Source of the DNA: JAAXKN01 sp050259615
Lineage (GTDB): Bacteria; Bacteroidota; Ignavibacteria; Ignavibacteriales; SURF-24
Length of the DNA: 58,137 nt
Direction of reading: 5' to 3'
NCBI GenBank assembly: GCA_050259615.1
Contig: JBLNAZ010000216.1
Coordinates: 1 to 58,137 of the forward strand
Below, one piece after another: positions 8,485 to 16,493 of the stretch (position 1 is the stretch's first letter; the number at the start of each line of letters is the position of its first letter). The notes beneath the pieces were generated by a model that worked only from the letters and a program-made list of their open reading frames with translations, had not been told where the DNA came from and did not search any database. The position numbers were made by a program, and so were the translations under genes.

Positions 8485-10749
8485 TTACTCGCCTAACACC
8501 CTGCTCTTAGAAGCTCCCTTAAGGCGCTTATTCCCTTCAGCAGGACGCGAGTAATAATAATAATATTTATAATAAGATCCGTAACCCGCCCTATAGCTGA
8601 AGTTATTGAGAAGAACGCCAATGAATGTATTGGCTTCGTGCCTTAGAAGCTCAATAGACTTGGACATAAGATCTGCTTCAGTCTTTTCTGCCGAAACAAC
8701 CAGTATTGAGGCATCAACTTTTCTTGACAATATTTCAGAATCCGTAACCGCAATAATAGGCGGTGAGTCAACAATAACCATATCAAATTCAGACCTGAGA
8801 CGTTTTAAGAACTCATCAAAGTGACTTGAGCCCAGAAGTTCTGAAGGGTTAGGCGGAATGGTACCCGCCGTAGCATAGTAGAGATTATTGACTTCAGATT
8901 TTCTTATAATCTGATCAAATTCCGCGTCACCAAAGACATAGTCTGTAAAGCCAGGATATCTTTCAGCCTTAAAAACGTTGTGAAGTCTTGGCTTTCTTAA
9001 ATCGGAATCGATGATAATTGTCTTTTTATTTGCCTGAGCAAAACTTCCTGCAAGGTTAACTGCCGTAGTGGTCTTGCCTTCCGAGGGAGCCGAAGAAGTA
9101 ACAAGAATTGTCTTTATTCCGTCATTCTCAAATTTTGAGAACTGGACTCTTGTTCTCAATGCCCTGTAGGCTTCAGCAGGAATTGAATCCGGTTTTCTGG
9201 CCACAATAAATTCCAGGTCCTTGTTTCCGCCGGGTCCAAGTCCCTCAATCTTCGGAATCCATGCAAGAACGTTAATTTTTCTGCGTTCAATATCCTCAGG
9301 AGTTTTAATTGTATTGTCGAAGTAATTACGGACGAATGCAAAACCGACGCCCATACCAACACCGAGAACAAGTCCGATAAGGACAATCAGAGGTCTGTTA
9401 GGCTTGGCAGGTTTTTCAGGAATTCTGCCCGGATCCACGATTAAAACGTTGCCAGGCTTACTCTGCTCATTGATCATTGATTCCTGATACTTTTCTTCTA
9501 CCAGAAGATAAAGTTTCTCAAGCGCTGCTCTTTCACGTTCACGTCTTGCATATTCAATTGTTGCAGACGGAAGGGAATTAAATTTCTTTTCATATGAACC
9601 GACTATGTTTGTCAATTCCTGAAGTGAGCTTTTGGCAGCCTGCGATTTAATTTCTTCTTCAATTACACTTTTTGTAAGGAGCTTAACTTCTTCGGGGCTT
9701 GAAGCAAGAATGCCAGCCTTATATGCTGCCTTTTTCTGGTCTACCTGAGATTTCAGAACCTTTAATTTTGCATCAAACTCATCCATTGTCTTTTTATCAA
9801 CTGTATTGGTTTCCTTATTAGAAAGAGCAATAGCTTTCTGAATCTCGAGTTTTGCAATCTGTTCCTGAAGAGCTTTAACATAAGGCTCTGCTACAAAGCT
9901 TTCAACGTAATCAGCAAGGCGGGGATCCTGCTTCTTAAGTTCTTCCCTATACTGAGAAAGGCTCTTTTCCGAGACTTTCAGGTCGATATCAGCTGCATTT
10001 TTATCAGCATCAAACTTGCTGAGCTGCTCTATTAAAGCTTTTGCCTGTTCATCCAGAGCTACAATTCCGCCAGCCTGCTGATACAGTCGAAGGCTTTCTT
10101 CAGATTTAAGGAGTTCATCCTGCTTTTCCTTTCTTTGCCCTAAAAGAAATTCCTTTACCTGAGTAAGCTGCATTCTGCTATTCTGAAGGTTATAATCTTT
10201 ATAAGCTTTTGCATACTCGTTAGTAATAAGAGAAGATTCATACGGAGAAGGAGATTCAACAGAAATCTCAACTATATCAAGGCCTCTTTTCTGATCAATG
10301 GCTGCGGTCTTTTCCAGCATCTCAGCTAAGACAGAAACTGATTTTACGGGAATAGTTTTTCCATTCTGAAAAGTCTTTTTATCCAAAATAATATTAAAAA
10401 GATCTTTCCTTTTCTCCAGATTGTAGTCTGCAATAAGTGCCTTTGCCACATTTTCGCGGACGGTATAGCTTTTAAGGATTTCTATTTCATTGGCAATAAA
10501 CCTGTCGCTTCCGAAGTCCTGAAACTCTGGCATGAGCGGCGATTCAAGAATACTTCCCTGAGGTTTCGACACCTTCAGGACTGTAGTTGACTTGAAAATA
10601 TCAGGAGCTTTAATGGCATAAAATATTGCAACCACCAGACCGGTAAGGCTTATCAGGGTAATTGGTATAATATTATTCCTGATCAGATTTATATAATCTT
10701 TAAAAGAATTGCTTTCGGGTTCCCTGTCACTAAGTTTTAAGTTTTCCAC
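8485..10749 (-). CDS. polysaccharide co-polymerase / tyrosine autokinase (Wzc type)
   Basis: 754 residues. There is an N-terminal Wzz-like membrane segment near residues 30-52, a long periplasmic coiled-coil region (about 190-400), a GNVR-like segment, and a second membrane helix after P-A-K-P-N-R-P near 450. The cytoplasmic BY-kinase domain carries Walker A (S-A-P-S-E-G-K-T-T-T), Walker A' (I-I-I-D-S-D-L-R-K-P-R) and Walker B (M-V-I-V-D-S-P-P-I). The C-terminus has a tyrosine cluster (Y-Y-K-Y-Y-Y-Y-Y), the autophosphorylation site. It controls chain length and export of surface polysaccharide. Start GTG, 14 bases after the SLBB gene. Transcription ends at the hairpin downstream. Confidence 0.95.
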   Translation of the reverse strand: MENLKLSDREPESNSFKDYINLIRNNIIPITLISLTGLVVAIFYAIKAPDIFKSTTVLKVSKPQGSILESPLMPEFQDFGSDRFIANEIEILKSYTVRENVAKALIADYNLEKRKDLFNIILDKKTFQNGKTIPVKSVSVLAEMLEKTAAIDQKRGLDIVEISVESPSPYESSLITNEYAKAYKDYNLQNSRMQLTQVKEFLLGQRKEKQDELLKSEESLRLYQQAGGIVALDEQAKALIEQLSKFDADKNAADIDLKVSEKSLSQYREELKKQDPRLADYVESFVAEPYVKALQEQIAKLEIQKAIALSNKETNTVDKKTMDEFDAKLKVLKSQVDQKKAAYKAGILASSPEEVKLLTKSVIEEEIKSQAAKSSLQELTNIVGSYEKKFNSLPSATIEYARRERERAALEKLYLLVEEKYQESMINEQSKPGNVLIVDPGRIPEKPAKPNRPLIVLIGLVLGVGMGVGFAFVRNYFDNTIKTPEDIERRKINVLAWIPKIEGLGPGGNKDLEFIVARKPDSIPAEAYRALRTRVQFSKFENDGIKTILVTSSAPSEGKTTTAVNLAGSFAQANKKTIIIDSDLRKPRLHNVFKAERYPGFTDYVFGDAEFDQIIRKSEVNNLYYATAGTIPPNPSELLGSSHFDEFLKRLRSEFDMVIVDSPPIIAVTDSEILSRKVDASILVVSAEKTEADLMSKSIELLRHEANTFIGVLLNNFSYRAGYGSYYKYYYYYSRPAEGNKRLKGASKSRVLGE

Positions 10750-10763
10750 CGTGTATTTTCCCT

Positions 10764-11285
10764 TTATTTTCTAACAATATTGATGACTAAAATGCTAAGC
10801 GATATCAAAGTTGAAACCACAGACAAAGTCATATTAAAATAATCCCTGAAATACATCCTTGGTTCACCCGGAACTAACAGCACGTCTCCAACAGTCAGAT
10901 TAGGGATCTGTTCCTTACTTTTTGTGAGTTTTTCTCCCCATAAGAGGTCATTATAACTAAACTTTATCAGGGTCTGCGATGAATCAGGATTAACCCTGAA
11001 GAGTCTCAGGTCATTCAGATGGGCTTCATCTGTCGGGCCGCCAGCATAAGAAAGCAGGTCCCTTACATTTACATAGCTCGGTACAAGATAACGGCCGGGG
11101 TATCTGACAAATCCCCATACGGAGACTTTTATATTTACGGCTTCAGGATCCGAATAGTCGAAAAATCCGCCCTGAGCATTTCTAAATTGATTAAGATCGG
11201 CGCCTATCTTTATATTGCCTTCCTGAGCGAAGATGGCAGTAGACAGTAAGACGCCCAGAAAAAATAGGTAGAGAAAATATTTCAT
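10764..11285 (-). CDS. SLBB-domain protein of the polysaccharide export system
   Basis: 173 residues from the ATG at 11285, which is preceded by AAGGAA; a longer frame from 11318 lacks a ribosome site and would put extra residues before the signal peptide. Residues 1-20 are a Sec signal (ending I-F-A-Q). An SLBB-like fold follows, with V-S-V-W-G-F-V-R-Y-P-G-R-Y, V-R-D-L-L-S-Y-A-G-G-P and V-G-D-V-L-L-V-P-G. The last 25 residues form a membrane helix. It resembles a stripped-down Wza that lacks the large Poly_export portion. It lies directly upstream of the Wzc kinase, so it is probably its envelope partner in capsule or exopolysaccharide export. Confidence 0.8.
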   Translation of the reverse strand: MKYFLYLFFLGVLLSTAIFAQEGNIKIGADLNQFRNAQGGFFDYSDPEAVNIKVSVWGFVRYPGRYLVPSYVNVRDLLSYAGGPTDEAHLNDLRLFRVNPDSSQTLIKFSYNDLLWGEKLTKSKEQIPNLTVGDVLLVPGEPRMYFRDYFNMTLSVVSTLISLSILVINIVRK

Positions 11286-11356
11286 TAAAGTGTTCCTTTG
11301 GTTTGATAAGAGTCCCAAAAATTGGAACCTAAATTTACTTAATTAAGAATCACATA

Positions 11357-12241
11357 TCAAAATAGAATCTTCTGAACTTTTAGGGTAATTTTTTGTACCG
11401 CCATTGCTCCTGCAGCAAGTCCGATCATGGGCCCGCTCAACAAAATTGCGGTATTTAGAAAAATATCGTTTACAAGTCCGAAGTCAGGCAAGCCGGCGTA
11501 TTTAATAAGCCACCAGTTTAAGAGCCTGAACAGCCCAAATGAGATACATGAAGCTGTTAAGCCGATAATAAACCCGTTCATGACGATCGGAAGCCTTATG
11601 AGCGAAAGCCTGGCACCGACAAGTTTCATTGTTTCGAGCTGCAGCCTTTTGCCGTTTATTACAAGTCTGTTTGTTGAATAGACTATGTAAAGAGAAATCA
11701 AAACAAGCACACAGGCGGCAGAAAAAACATATTTTTTCAAAGTCTTCAGGGAATTTAATGCCTGATAGACCGTCTGGCTTTGATAAACAATTTCGTCAAC
11801 TCCTGCAAGCGCACTTAAACGTTTACTCACCTTTCGAAGTGAATCAGGAGTTACATATTCTTCCTTAAGGCTGAGAACAAAGCTCTCAGGAAGCGGATTG
11901 TATTCGAGTACTTCCCTGAAATCCTCGCCTGTTTCCTTGAGAAATTCCTTTTCAGCAATATCGCGTGAAATAAACTTAGAAGACTTCACGTAATTCAGAT
12001 CCTTGATCTTATCCTTTAGCAGCATAATGCTGTTCTCTGAAAGTCCGTCCTTCAGGAACACATTAAGTGCCACTTTGTCTTTTATTCTCATTTCAAGCAT
12101 GTCGGAGAATTTTATCAGGGTCAGTGAAACCAGGACCAGTAACACCGAGATACACGTCATAAAAAGCGACATTGCAAACGACAATTTTGCTCTTCCAAAA
12201 GATTTAAAAGATTCCTGTATATATATATATGGTGACGACAT
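11357..12241 (-). CDS. ftsX: cell-division protein FtsX-like
   Basis: 294 residues with the FtsX layout: one N-terminal membrane helix (about 22-45), a periplasmic domain with A-L-N-V-F-L-K-D and P-L-P-E-S-F-V-L-S-L, and three C-terminal helices with E-T-M-K-L-V-G-A. FtsX is the membrane half of the FtsEX ABC-like complex that activates peptidoglycan hydrolases at the septum. The partner ATPase gene ftsE is not nearby. No Shine-Dalgarno motif precedes the ATG. Codons 4-8 contain an alternating TA run of 13 bases, a possible slippage site. It lies in the minus-strand block between a lipoprotein and the SLBB gene. Confidence 0.9.
   Translation of the reverse strand: MSSPYIYIQESFKSFGRAKLSFAMSLFMTCISVLLVLVSLTLIKFSDMLEMRIKDKVALNVFLKDGLSENSIMLLKDKIKDLNYVKSSKFISRDIAEKEFLKETGEDFREVLEYNPLPESFVLSLKEEYVTPDSLRKVSKRLSALAGVDEIVYQSQTVYQALNSLKTLKKYVFSAACVLVLISLYIVYSTNRLVINGKRLQLETMKLVGARLSLIRLPIVMNGFIIGLTASCISFGLFRLLNWWLIKYAGLPDFGLVNDIFLNTAILLSGPMIGLAAGAMAVQKITLKVQKILF
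12218..12230. repeat. (TA) dinucleotide run inside ftsX codons 4-8
   Basis: Thirteen bases of alternating T and A encode Y-I-Y-I near the ftsX start. Loss or gain of one TA unit would frameshift the gene. Confidence 0.9.
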
Positions 12242-12292
12242 CGGTTCTCGGAAAATTTTTAAAATATTTTTTCAAAAATACACTTTTTTTTT

Positions 12293-12793
12293 CTAAAAAC
12301 TCGACTCATCCACCCAGCGCTGGATCTGCCAGAATTTTGTAGAGGGGTTTTTCTTCAGCACAAGGCTGACTTTCCCGTCGGCCCTTTGTATATCCGTAGG
12401 GTTAAACGTGATTGTAAGATTGAAGCTTCTTACAATACTCGTCGAATCACCCGAAATGAGCAGAATATTATTCCATATAAGGTCCATGCGCTGTGAATTC
12501 TGGAATAAACCGTAGGTGGCCCGCATTTCGTCATCCCTTCCCCAGGTAACATCAAAGCCCTTGTCGTAATCCCTGTATGTAAATGCAAAATCAGGACTAA
12601 GCAGCTGGCCATAGATCGTAGTATCTTTCATTGTATAGGCATACTGCATATTCTGGAAAACGCCTTCAACTTTGGACTGGTCGGCAACGGGAGAACTTCC
12701 GGTGTTAAGGTTTTCGTCCAAAGCCGGGGCAAATGGATTGACGCATCCACCAAGCCCGAGTAAAAGCAGGCAATATGTCAGAATGCGATTAAT
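12293..12793 (-). CDS. lipoprotein of unknown function, apparent ATT start
   Basis: The frame is open to a stop at 12796. Read from an ATT at 12793 it begins (M)-N-R-I-L-T-Y-C-L-L-L-L-G-L-G-G-C, an ideal lipoprotein signal with lipobox L-G-G-C. An AGGAAGG ribosome site lies just upstream, and ATT overlaps the TAA of the preceding lipoprotein gene (ATTAA). The first conventional start is a TTG at 12721, which has no ribosome site and would remove the signal peptide, so I prefer ATT, or CTG at 12781. The mature part (about 150 residues) has alternating strands and aromatic residues reminiscent of NTF2/SnoaL-like folds (W-x-I-Q-R-W near the end). It shares its size and a W-x-I-x-x-W ending with its upstream neighbour, so the two may be distant duplicates. 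The function is unknown. Confidence 0.65.
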   Translation of the reverse strand: MNRILTYCLLLLGLGGCVNPFAPALDENLNTGSSPVADQSKVEGVFQNMQYAYTMKDTTIYGQLLSPDFAFTYRDYDKGFDVTWGRDDEMRATYGLFQNSQRMDLIWNNILLISGDSTSIVRSFNLTITFNPTDIQRADGKVSLVLKKNPSTKFWQIQRWVDESSF

Positions 12794-13346
12794 TTAGCCT
12801 TCCTTTTAATTCGCTCCAGCTGGGATATTGTTCATTCTGGATATCCATCCAGTAGCTGATTACCCACTGGAGCTTGTTGTCTCTAATCATTGTAAAATGC
12901 AGGCTGCCCTTATAAAATCTGGGTTTCTGCTCATCCAGAAAAGGCACGGATATCTCATATCCGGCCGTAAAGGACGTACTGTCGCCCTGGGGATTTGTTT
13001 CCGGATTAGAAAAACTTAATGTAATTATCGAATTCTGCGGGACAGAGTTTATGAGGTTGTTAAAAAATTGCCCTTCATCCTGCCTGGTCCAGGTCTGTAA
13101 AAAAGAGTACTTTGAAACTGACCCGGCTGAAGGAGAAAATGAGAAAACTTTATCCGAGAAGCAGGCCATGTAGTTATCATTCAATTTATCCTTGAAAGAA
13201 TTCTGAAGGTTTTGAATAAGAATTTCTGTTGTGGTTGCCGGCTGGTAACTTCCCCTTGGTGTGTGCGGGTCTTCCGAGTTTCTGGTATTGAAAATCTCGC
13301 AGGAAGACAGGGTAAGAAGGAACAGTATGAAAAGATATTTTTTCAT
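12789..13346 (-). CDS. lipoprotein of unknown function
   Basis: 185 residues beginning M-K-K-Y-L-F-I-L-F-L-L-T-L-S-S-C, a lipoprotein signal with lipobox L-S-S-C. The mature region after a polar linker has an NTF2-like rhythm: helix with M-A-C-F-S-D, strands, and a final L-Q-W-V-I-S-Y-W-M-D. No family is recognised. The stop overlaps the putative ATT start of the next lipoprotein gene, suggesting coupled translation. I use the ATG at 13346; a TTG one codon earlier is equally open. It is probably anchored in the inner leaflet of the outer membrane. Confidence 0.75.
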   Translation of the reverse strand: MKKYLFILFLLTLSSCEIFNTRNSEDPHTPRGSYQPATTTEILIQNLQNSFKDKLNDNYMACFSDKVFSFSPSAGSVSKYSFLQTWTRQDEGQFFNNLINSVPQNSIITLSFSNPETNPQGDSTSFTAGYEISVPFLDEQKPRFYKGSLHFTMIRDNKLQWVISYWMDIQNEQYPSWSELKGRLN

Positions 13347-13376
13347 CAAAAGTCATATTTTCATTAACAATAGTTT

Positions 13377-14111
13377 TTATTTCCGGGCGATAATTATAAG
13401 CCTTGGTGAAGATTCTTTTGAAAAAGCGCCTCCGGCATAATCCCCGAATGTTTTGCTGACTTTTAGACCAGCTTGATTTAATGCTCTGATTATTTCATCA
13501 ACATCGTAAAGGCGCACCGATTCAATATAGCTTTTTTCACCTGAAGCGTTAATAAGCTTAATTTCTTTAATCACCCTTCCATTCTTAATGCAGCGCTTCT
13601 GAATGACAGTCCTGCCATTTGCGCTGTCAGTGGTCTCCGGCACAAGATTGTTTCTTAAAAAAGAGATATTAAAGTAGTCAAAGACAAAATACCCATTCCC
13701 ACAAAGCAGTTCATTGGCATCCTTAAAGAGGGCAAAATTTTCACTTTCGGAATCAAAGTAACCAAAGCTGGTAAAAAGATTAATTACCAGGTCGAACTGC
13801 TTTTTTAAAGAGGGACGCCTTATATCAGCATTAAAGAAATTAATATCAAGTCCAAGCTCACGGTTTTTCTGAAGGGCAACCTTCAACAGATTGCGGCTTA
13901 AGTCAAAGGCAGTCACCTTATAGCCTGCCGAAGCAAAGAGCAGCGAATGCCTTCCTGCACCGCAGGCAATATCCAGTACATCACCGCCCGGAGTTATGGA
14001 AACATTGCTAAGAATGAGCTTAAAGAGTCTGCGGGCATCTTCATCGTTGCGGTGTTTATAAACTTCCAGATATTCACTGGAATCAAACCAGTCCTTAAAC
14101 CATTCAGCCAT
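13377..14111 (-). CDS. class I SAM-dependent methyltransferase
   Basis: 244 residues. Motif I is V-L-D-I-A-C-G-A-G-R-H near residue 42, followed by the acidic post-I strand V-T-A-F-D-L-S and motif IV F-D-L-V-I-N-L-F-T-S-F-G-Y. These place it among class I Rossmann methyltransferases of the Methyltransf_25 type. The substrate is not evident. The ATG is one base after the recR stop, and the gene is followed by the two lipoprotein genes, so it belongs to the ybaB-recR transcript. Confidence 0.88.
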   Translation of the reverse strand: MAEWFKDWFDSSEYLEVYKHRNDEDARRLFKLILSNVSITPGGDVLDIACGAGRHSLLFASAGYKVTAFDLSRNLLKVALQKNRELGLDINFFNADIRRPSLKKQFDLVINLFTSFGYFDSESENFALFKDANELLCGNGYFVFDYFNISFLRNNLVPETTDSANGRTVIQKRCIKNGRVIKEIKLINASGEKSYIESVRLYDVDEIIRALNQAGLKVSKTFGDYAGGAFSKESSPRLIIIARK

Positions 14112-14112
14112 A

Positions 14113-14709
14113 TCAGATTGCGTTTCTCGAAATTACGGCCCTGCCAATAGTTGCTTCGTCGGTAAACTCAAGATCACCTCCGACAGGAATTCCACGGGCA
14201 ATTCGGGAAACCTTTATTCCCAAAGGTTTTATTATTCTGGCAAGGTACAAGGAGGTAGTTTCCCCTTCAGTGTCCGGGTTAAGTGCCAGAATTACTTCTT
14301 TTACTTCCCTGCTTTCGAGTCTCTTGATCAGTTCTTTAATCTTAAGAGATTCAGCGCTTGTGCCGCTAAGAGGTGAAAGCACACCTCCGAGAACATGATA
14401 AAGGCCATTAAACTCGTTTGTCTTTTCAATAGCTATTACATCGCTTGCTTCTTCAACTACACATATAATACTATGGTCCCGTTTGGGGCTAAGGCAAACA
14501 TCACATAATTCATCAACCGACAAATTAAAACAGGAGCTGCAAAAACGGATTTTGCTTTTCAGATCGCCCAGCGCTCTGGTAAGGTTTTCAACCTCGCTTT
14601 TTTCACTCTTAAGCAGGTACATAGCAAGCCTCTGGGCAGTCTTTTTCCCTATTGTCGGCAGTTTGCTTAGTTCATCAATTGCTATTTGTAAAGGTTCAGC
14701 TATCTGCAC
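14113..14709 (-). CDS. recR: recombination mediator protein RecR
   Basis: 198 residues, normal RecR length. The N-terminal helix-hairpin-helix L-P-T-I-G-K-K-T-A-Q-R and the four-Cys zinc finger (C-S-S-C ... C-D-V-C) near residues 57-72 are present. The Toprim domain follows (I-C-V-V-E-E-A, then L-N-P-D-T-E-G-E-T-T-S-L-Y-L). RecR works with RecO/RecF to load RecA on gapped DNA. It starts at GTG two bases after the ybaB stop, the standard ybaB-recR arrangement. Confidence 0.97.
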   Translation of the reverse strand: MQIAEPLQIAIDELSKLPTIGKKTAQRLAMYLLKSEKSEVENLTRALGDLKSKIRFCSSCFNLSVDELCDVCLSPKRDHSIICVVEEASDVIAIEKTNEFNGLYHVLGGVLSPLSGTSAESLKIKELIKRLESREVKEVILALNPDTEGETTSLYLARIIKPLGIKVSRIARGIPVGGDLEFTDEATIGRAVISRNAI

Positions 14710-14711
14710 AA

Positions 14712-15038
14712 TTAAAATCCTGGTATATTCATGCCCGGAGGAAGCATACCTTTTGTGACCTTGGCCATTTCATCCTCAGCCATTTTGCCAGCCGACTCCA
14801 GAGCTTTGTTTACAGCAGCCACAACGAGATCTTCTAACATCTCCTTATCGCCGCCTGAAATAACTTCACTATCTATCTGAACTGAAATAAGTTCCTTTTT
14901 TCCGTTAACTGTGGCTTTTACCATTCCGCCGCCGGATTCCTCAGTTACGGTTTTATTGCCAAGTTCATTTTGAACGCGTTCCATTTCGGCCTGCATTTTC
15001 TGTACCTGTTTGAGCATGCCTTGCATTCCACCCTTCAT
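14712..15038 (-). CDS. ybaB: nucleoid-associated protein YbaB/EbfC
   Basis: 108 residues. It has a Gly/Met-rich N-terminus, the helix K-Q-V-Q-K-M-Q-A-E-M-E-R-V-Q, then V-K-A-T-V-N-G-K-K-E-L and the Gly/Pro/Met-rich C-terminal tail, all typical of YbaB. It is a DNA-binding dimer in the cytoplasm. AGGAGG precedes the ATG. It heads the minus-strand block that continues into recR; dnaX, its usual third partner, is absent here. Confidence 0.95.
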   Translation of the reverse strand: MKGGMQGMLKQVQKMQAEMERVQNELGNKTVTEESGGGMVKATVNGKKELISVQIDSEVISGGDKEMLEDLVVAAVNKALESAGKMAEDEMAKVTKGMLPPGMNIPGF

Positions 15039-15383
15039 TTTGCCTCCTGAATCTAAGATTAATTGTACTTCCGGCCCCTGGCTTAAGGCTCGATTTTTAA
15101 GTGTGAAATTTACGAAAAAATAAGAAATAACACTAAACAGAAATTAGTATCTTTTCTCATTAAACGATATAGCTGTCTAAAGGTTCCCTGCTAAAATAAC
15201 GGGCAAAAGAAAGAATATTCCTTTTTTTCTTTCCCTTTTATGCATAAGGAACACTCCGCAGAGGCAGAACTCCCCCATTAGAAGGAGCTCTAAAGCCGAA
15301 TGCGGCTGAAATTTACCTTTAATAAGTCCGTCCGGAAGTTATTATTTTATTACCCTAAATCAAGAAATTATTAAGGCAACCAA
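15039..15383. other. intergenic region, no gene found
   Basis: No supportable reading frame. It holds the ybaB promoter region and a small perfect hairpin AGCCG-AATG-CGGCT near 15293-15306. No toxin-like gene follows the RelB/DinJ antitoxin that ends at 15384. Confidence 0.6.
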
Positions 15384-15608
15384 TTATCTTACTCCGCGTT
15401 TCATTTTTCTTTTAGGAGAAGACTGCTGTGAGTGCACGCCTTTTACGCCCAGTTTTATCTCAAAAGGCAGGCCTTTGTTGAGTTTTACCTGGCTATATAA
15501 CATGCTGATAACTTCAGTAGTTGAAACTCCCAGTTTCTTAAAGATATTTTCCACTTCGGATTTTAATTCCGGTTCAATTCTCGCTCTAATTGTTGCTGTC
15601 TTAGCCAT
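15384..15608 (-). CDS. RelB/DinJ family antitoxin, without adjacent toxin
   Basis: 74 residues. The start A-K-T-A-T-I-R-A-R-I-E-P-E-L-K is the ribbon-helix-helix opening of RelB/DinJ antitoxins. It continues with V-S-T-T-E-V-I-S-M-L-Y-S-Q-V and the conserved G-L-P-F-E-I. The C-terminal tail is strongly basic, where the toxin-wrapping region normally is. No RelE/YafQ-like gene lies on either side, so the toxin is lost or encoded elsewhere. The antitoxin would be expected to bind DNA at its own promoter. The ATG is preceded by GGGGTGG. Confidence 0.82.
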   Translation of the reverse strand: MAKTATIRARIEPELKSEVENIFKKLGVSTTEVISMLYSQVKLNKGLPFEIKLGVKGVHSQQSSPKRKMKRGVR

Positions 15609-15685
15609 ATGCCACCCCAGTTATTAATAGAATGTAGCCCGCTTCAGCGGCAAAGTCAAGGTTAGGCGGAGTATACCACCTGAAA

Positions 15686-16489
15686 ATGAGAAATAATGCG
15701 TCCAATTGGCACTATAGAGCAAAAAGTTGGTATTTGACTTTGAACGCCTATTTCTATAATTTCGGGGCGTTAAACAATTTTTGTAATCAGGTCTTGAAAT
15801 ACAGCAAAAATATTGTTCAGGAAAAAAGCGGAAAGGTTGTCTACCAGGCTAAAGAAGACGATTCTATACTTATAGAGTACAAGGATTCAGCAAGCCTCAA
15901 CGGCCGTACCGAAGCAAAGATCAAGGATTTGGGGGAAAAGCATTTAATCATTAATTCTTTTTTTCTGGACTACCTGAATGCCTATAATGTACCTACGGGT
16001 TATAAGAAGATTGAGGAAAATACCCTTGTTCTTCAAAAACACAGCAGTTACCCGTTTTCAATTACAATCTCCAACATTATAGACAAGCGCACGAGTAAAA
16101 TCTTTGAAAAGCCGGATGGTACATTTCTGGTACTTCCAGTCTTCGAATTCAGATACGGGAACACAAAGGATAATCTTATAACAGAAAGTCATCTGATATC
16201 GCTTGATATACTTCCTATAGAGGAACTGAAGGTAATTAAGAGGATATGTACGAAAGTAAATGCTGTCCTTAAGTCTTACTTTGAAAGGAGAAACGCATTT
16301 TTAGCCGAAGTAACATGTTATTTTGGCAAGGATGACGATAAGGTATTTATTGTGGATGATTTCACTCCAGCCAGCCTGAAAGTCCTTCCTCTGGATCCGG
16401 GCCTGAAGAATATAAATCCCTATAAGATCAAGACCCCAGCTGATTACAAGGATTACGTAGAATATATTTTAAGCTTAACAAAATACTAG
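15686..16489 (+). CDS. divergent SAICAR synthetase (PurC)-like protein
   Basis: 267 residues. Several segments follow the PurC order: Y-Q-A-K-E-D-D-S-I-L-I-E-Y-K-D-S-A-S (nucleotide-binding lobe), L-P-V-F-E-F-R-Y-G-N, L-I-T-E-S-H-L-I-S-L, V-N-A-V-L-K-S-Y-F-E-R-R, and F-I-V-D-D-F-T-P-A-S matching the L-A-D-E-I-S-P-D-S motif. In PurC the second Asp/Glu of that motif binds metal; here it is D-D-F-T-P-A. PurC condenses CAIR with aspartate in purine synthesis. purS and purQ lie 1.5 kb downstream, which supports the call. The N-terminal 40 residues are unusual and Tyr/Phe-rich. It could be a non-catalytic paralogue. Confidence 0.62.
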   Translation: MRNNASNWHYRAKSWYLTLNAYFYNFGALNNFCNQVLKYSKNIVQEKSGKVVYQAKEDDSILIEYKDSASLNGRTEAKIKDLGEKHLIINSFFLDYLNAYNVPTGYKKIEENTLVLQKHSSYPFSITISNIIDKRTSKIFEKPDGTFLVLPVFEFRYGNTKDNLITESHLISLDILPIEELKVIKRICTKVNAVLKSYFERRNAFLAEVTCYFGKDDDKVFIVDDFTPASLKVLPLDPGLKNINPYKIKTPADYKDYVEYILSLTKY

Positions 16490-16493
16490 CATT

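Noticed and set aside
15266..15277. 12-base match AGAACTCCCCCA shared with 42385-42396
   Set aside because: A 12-base repeat is expected by chance in 58 kb, and the flanks do not match.
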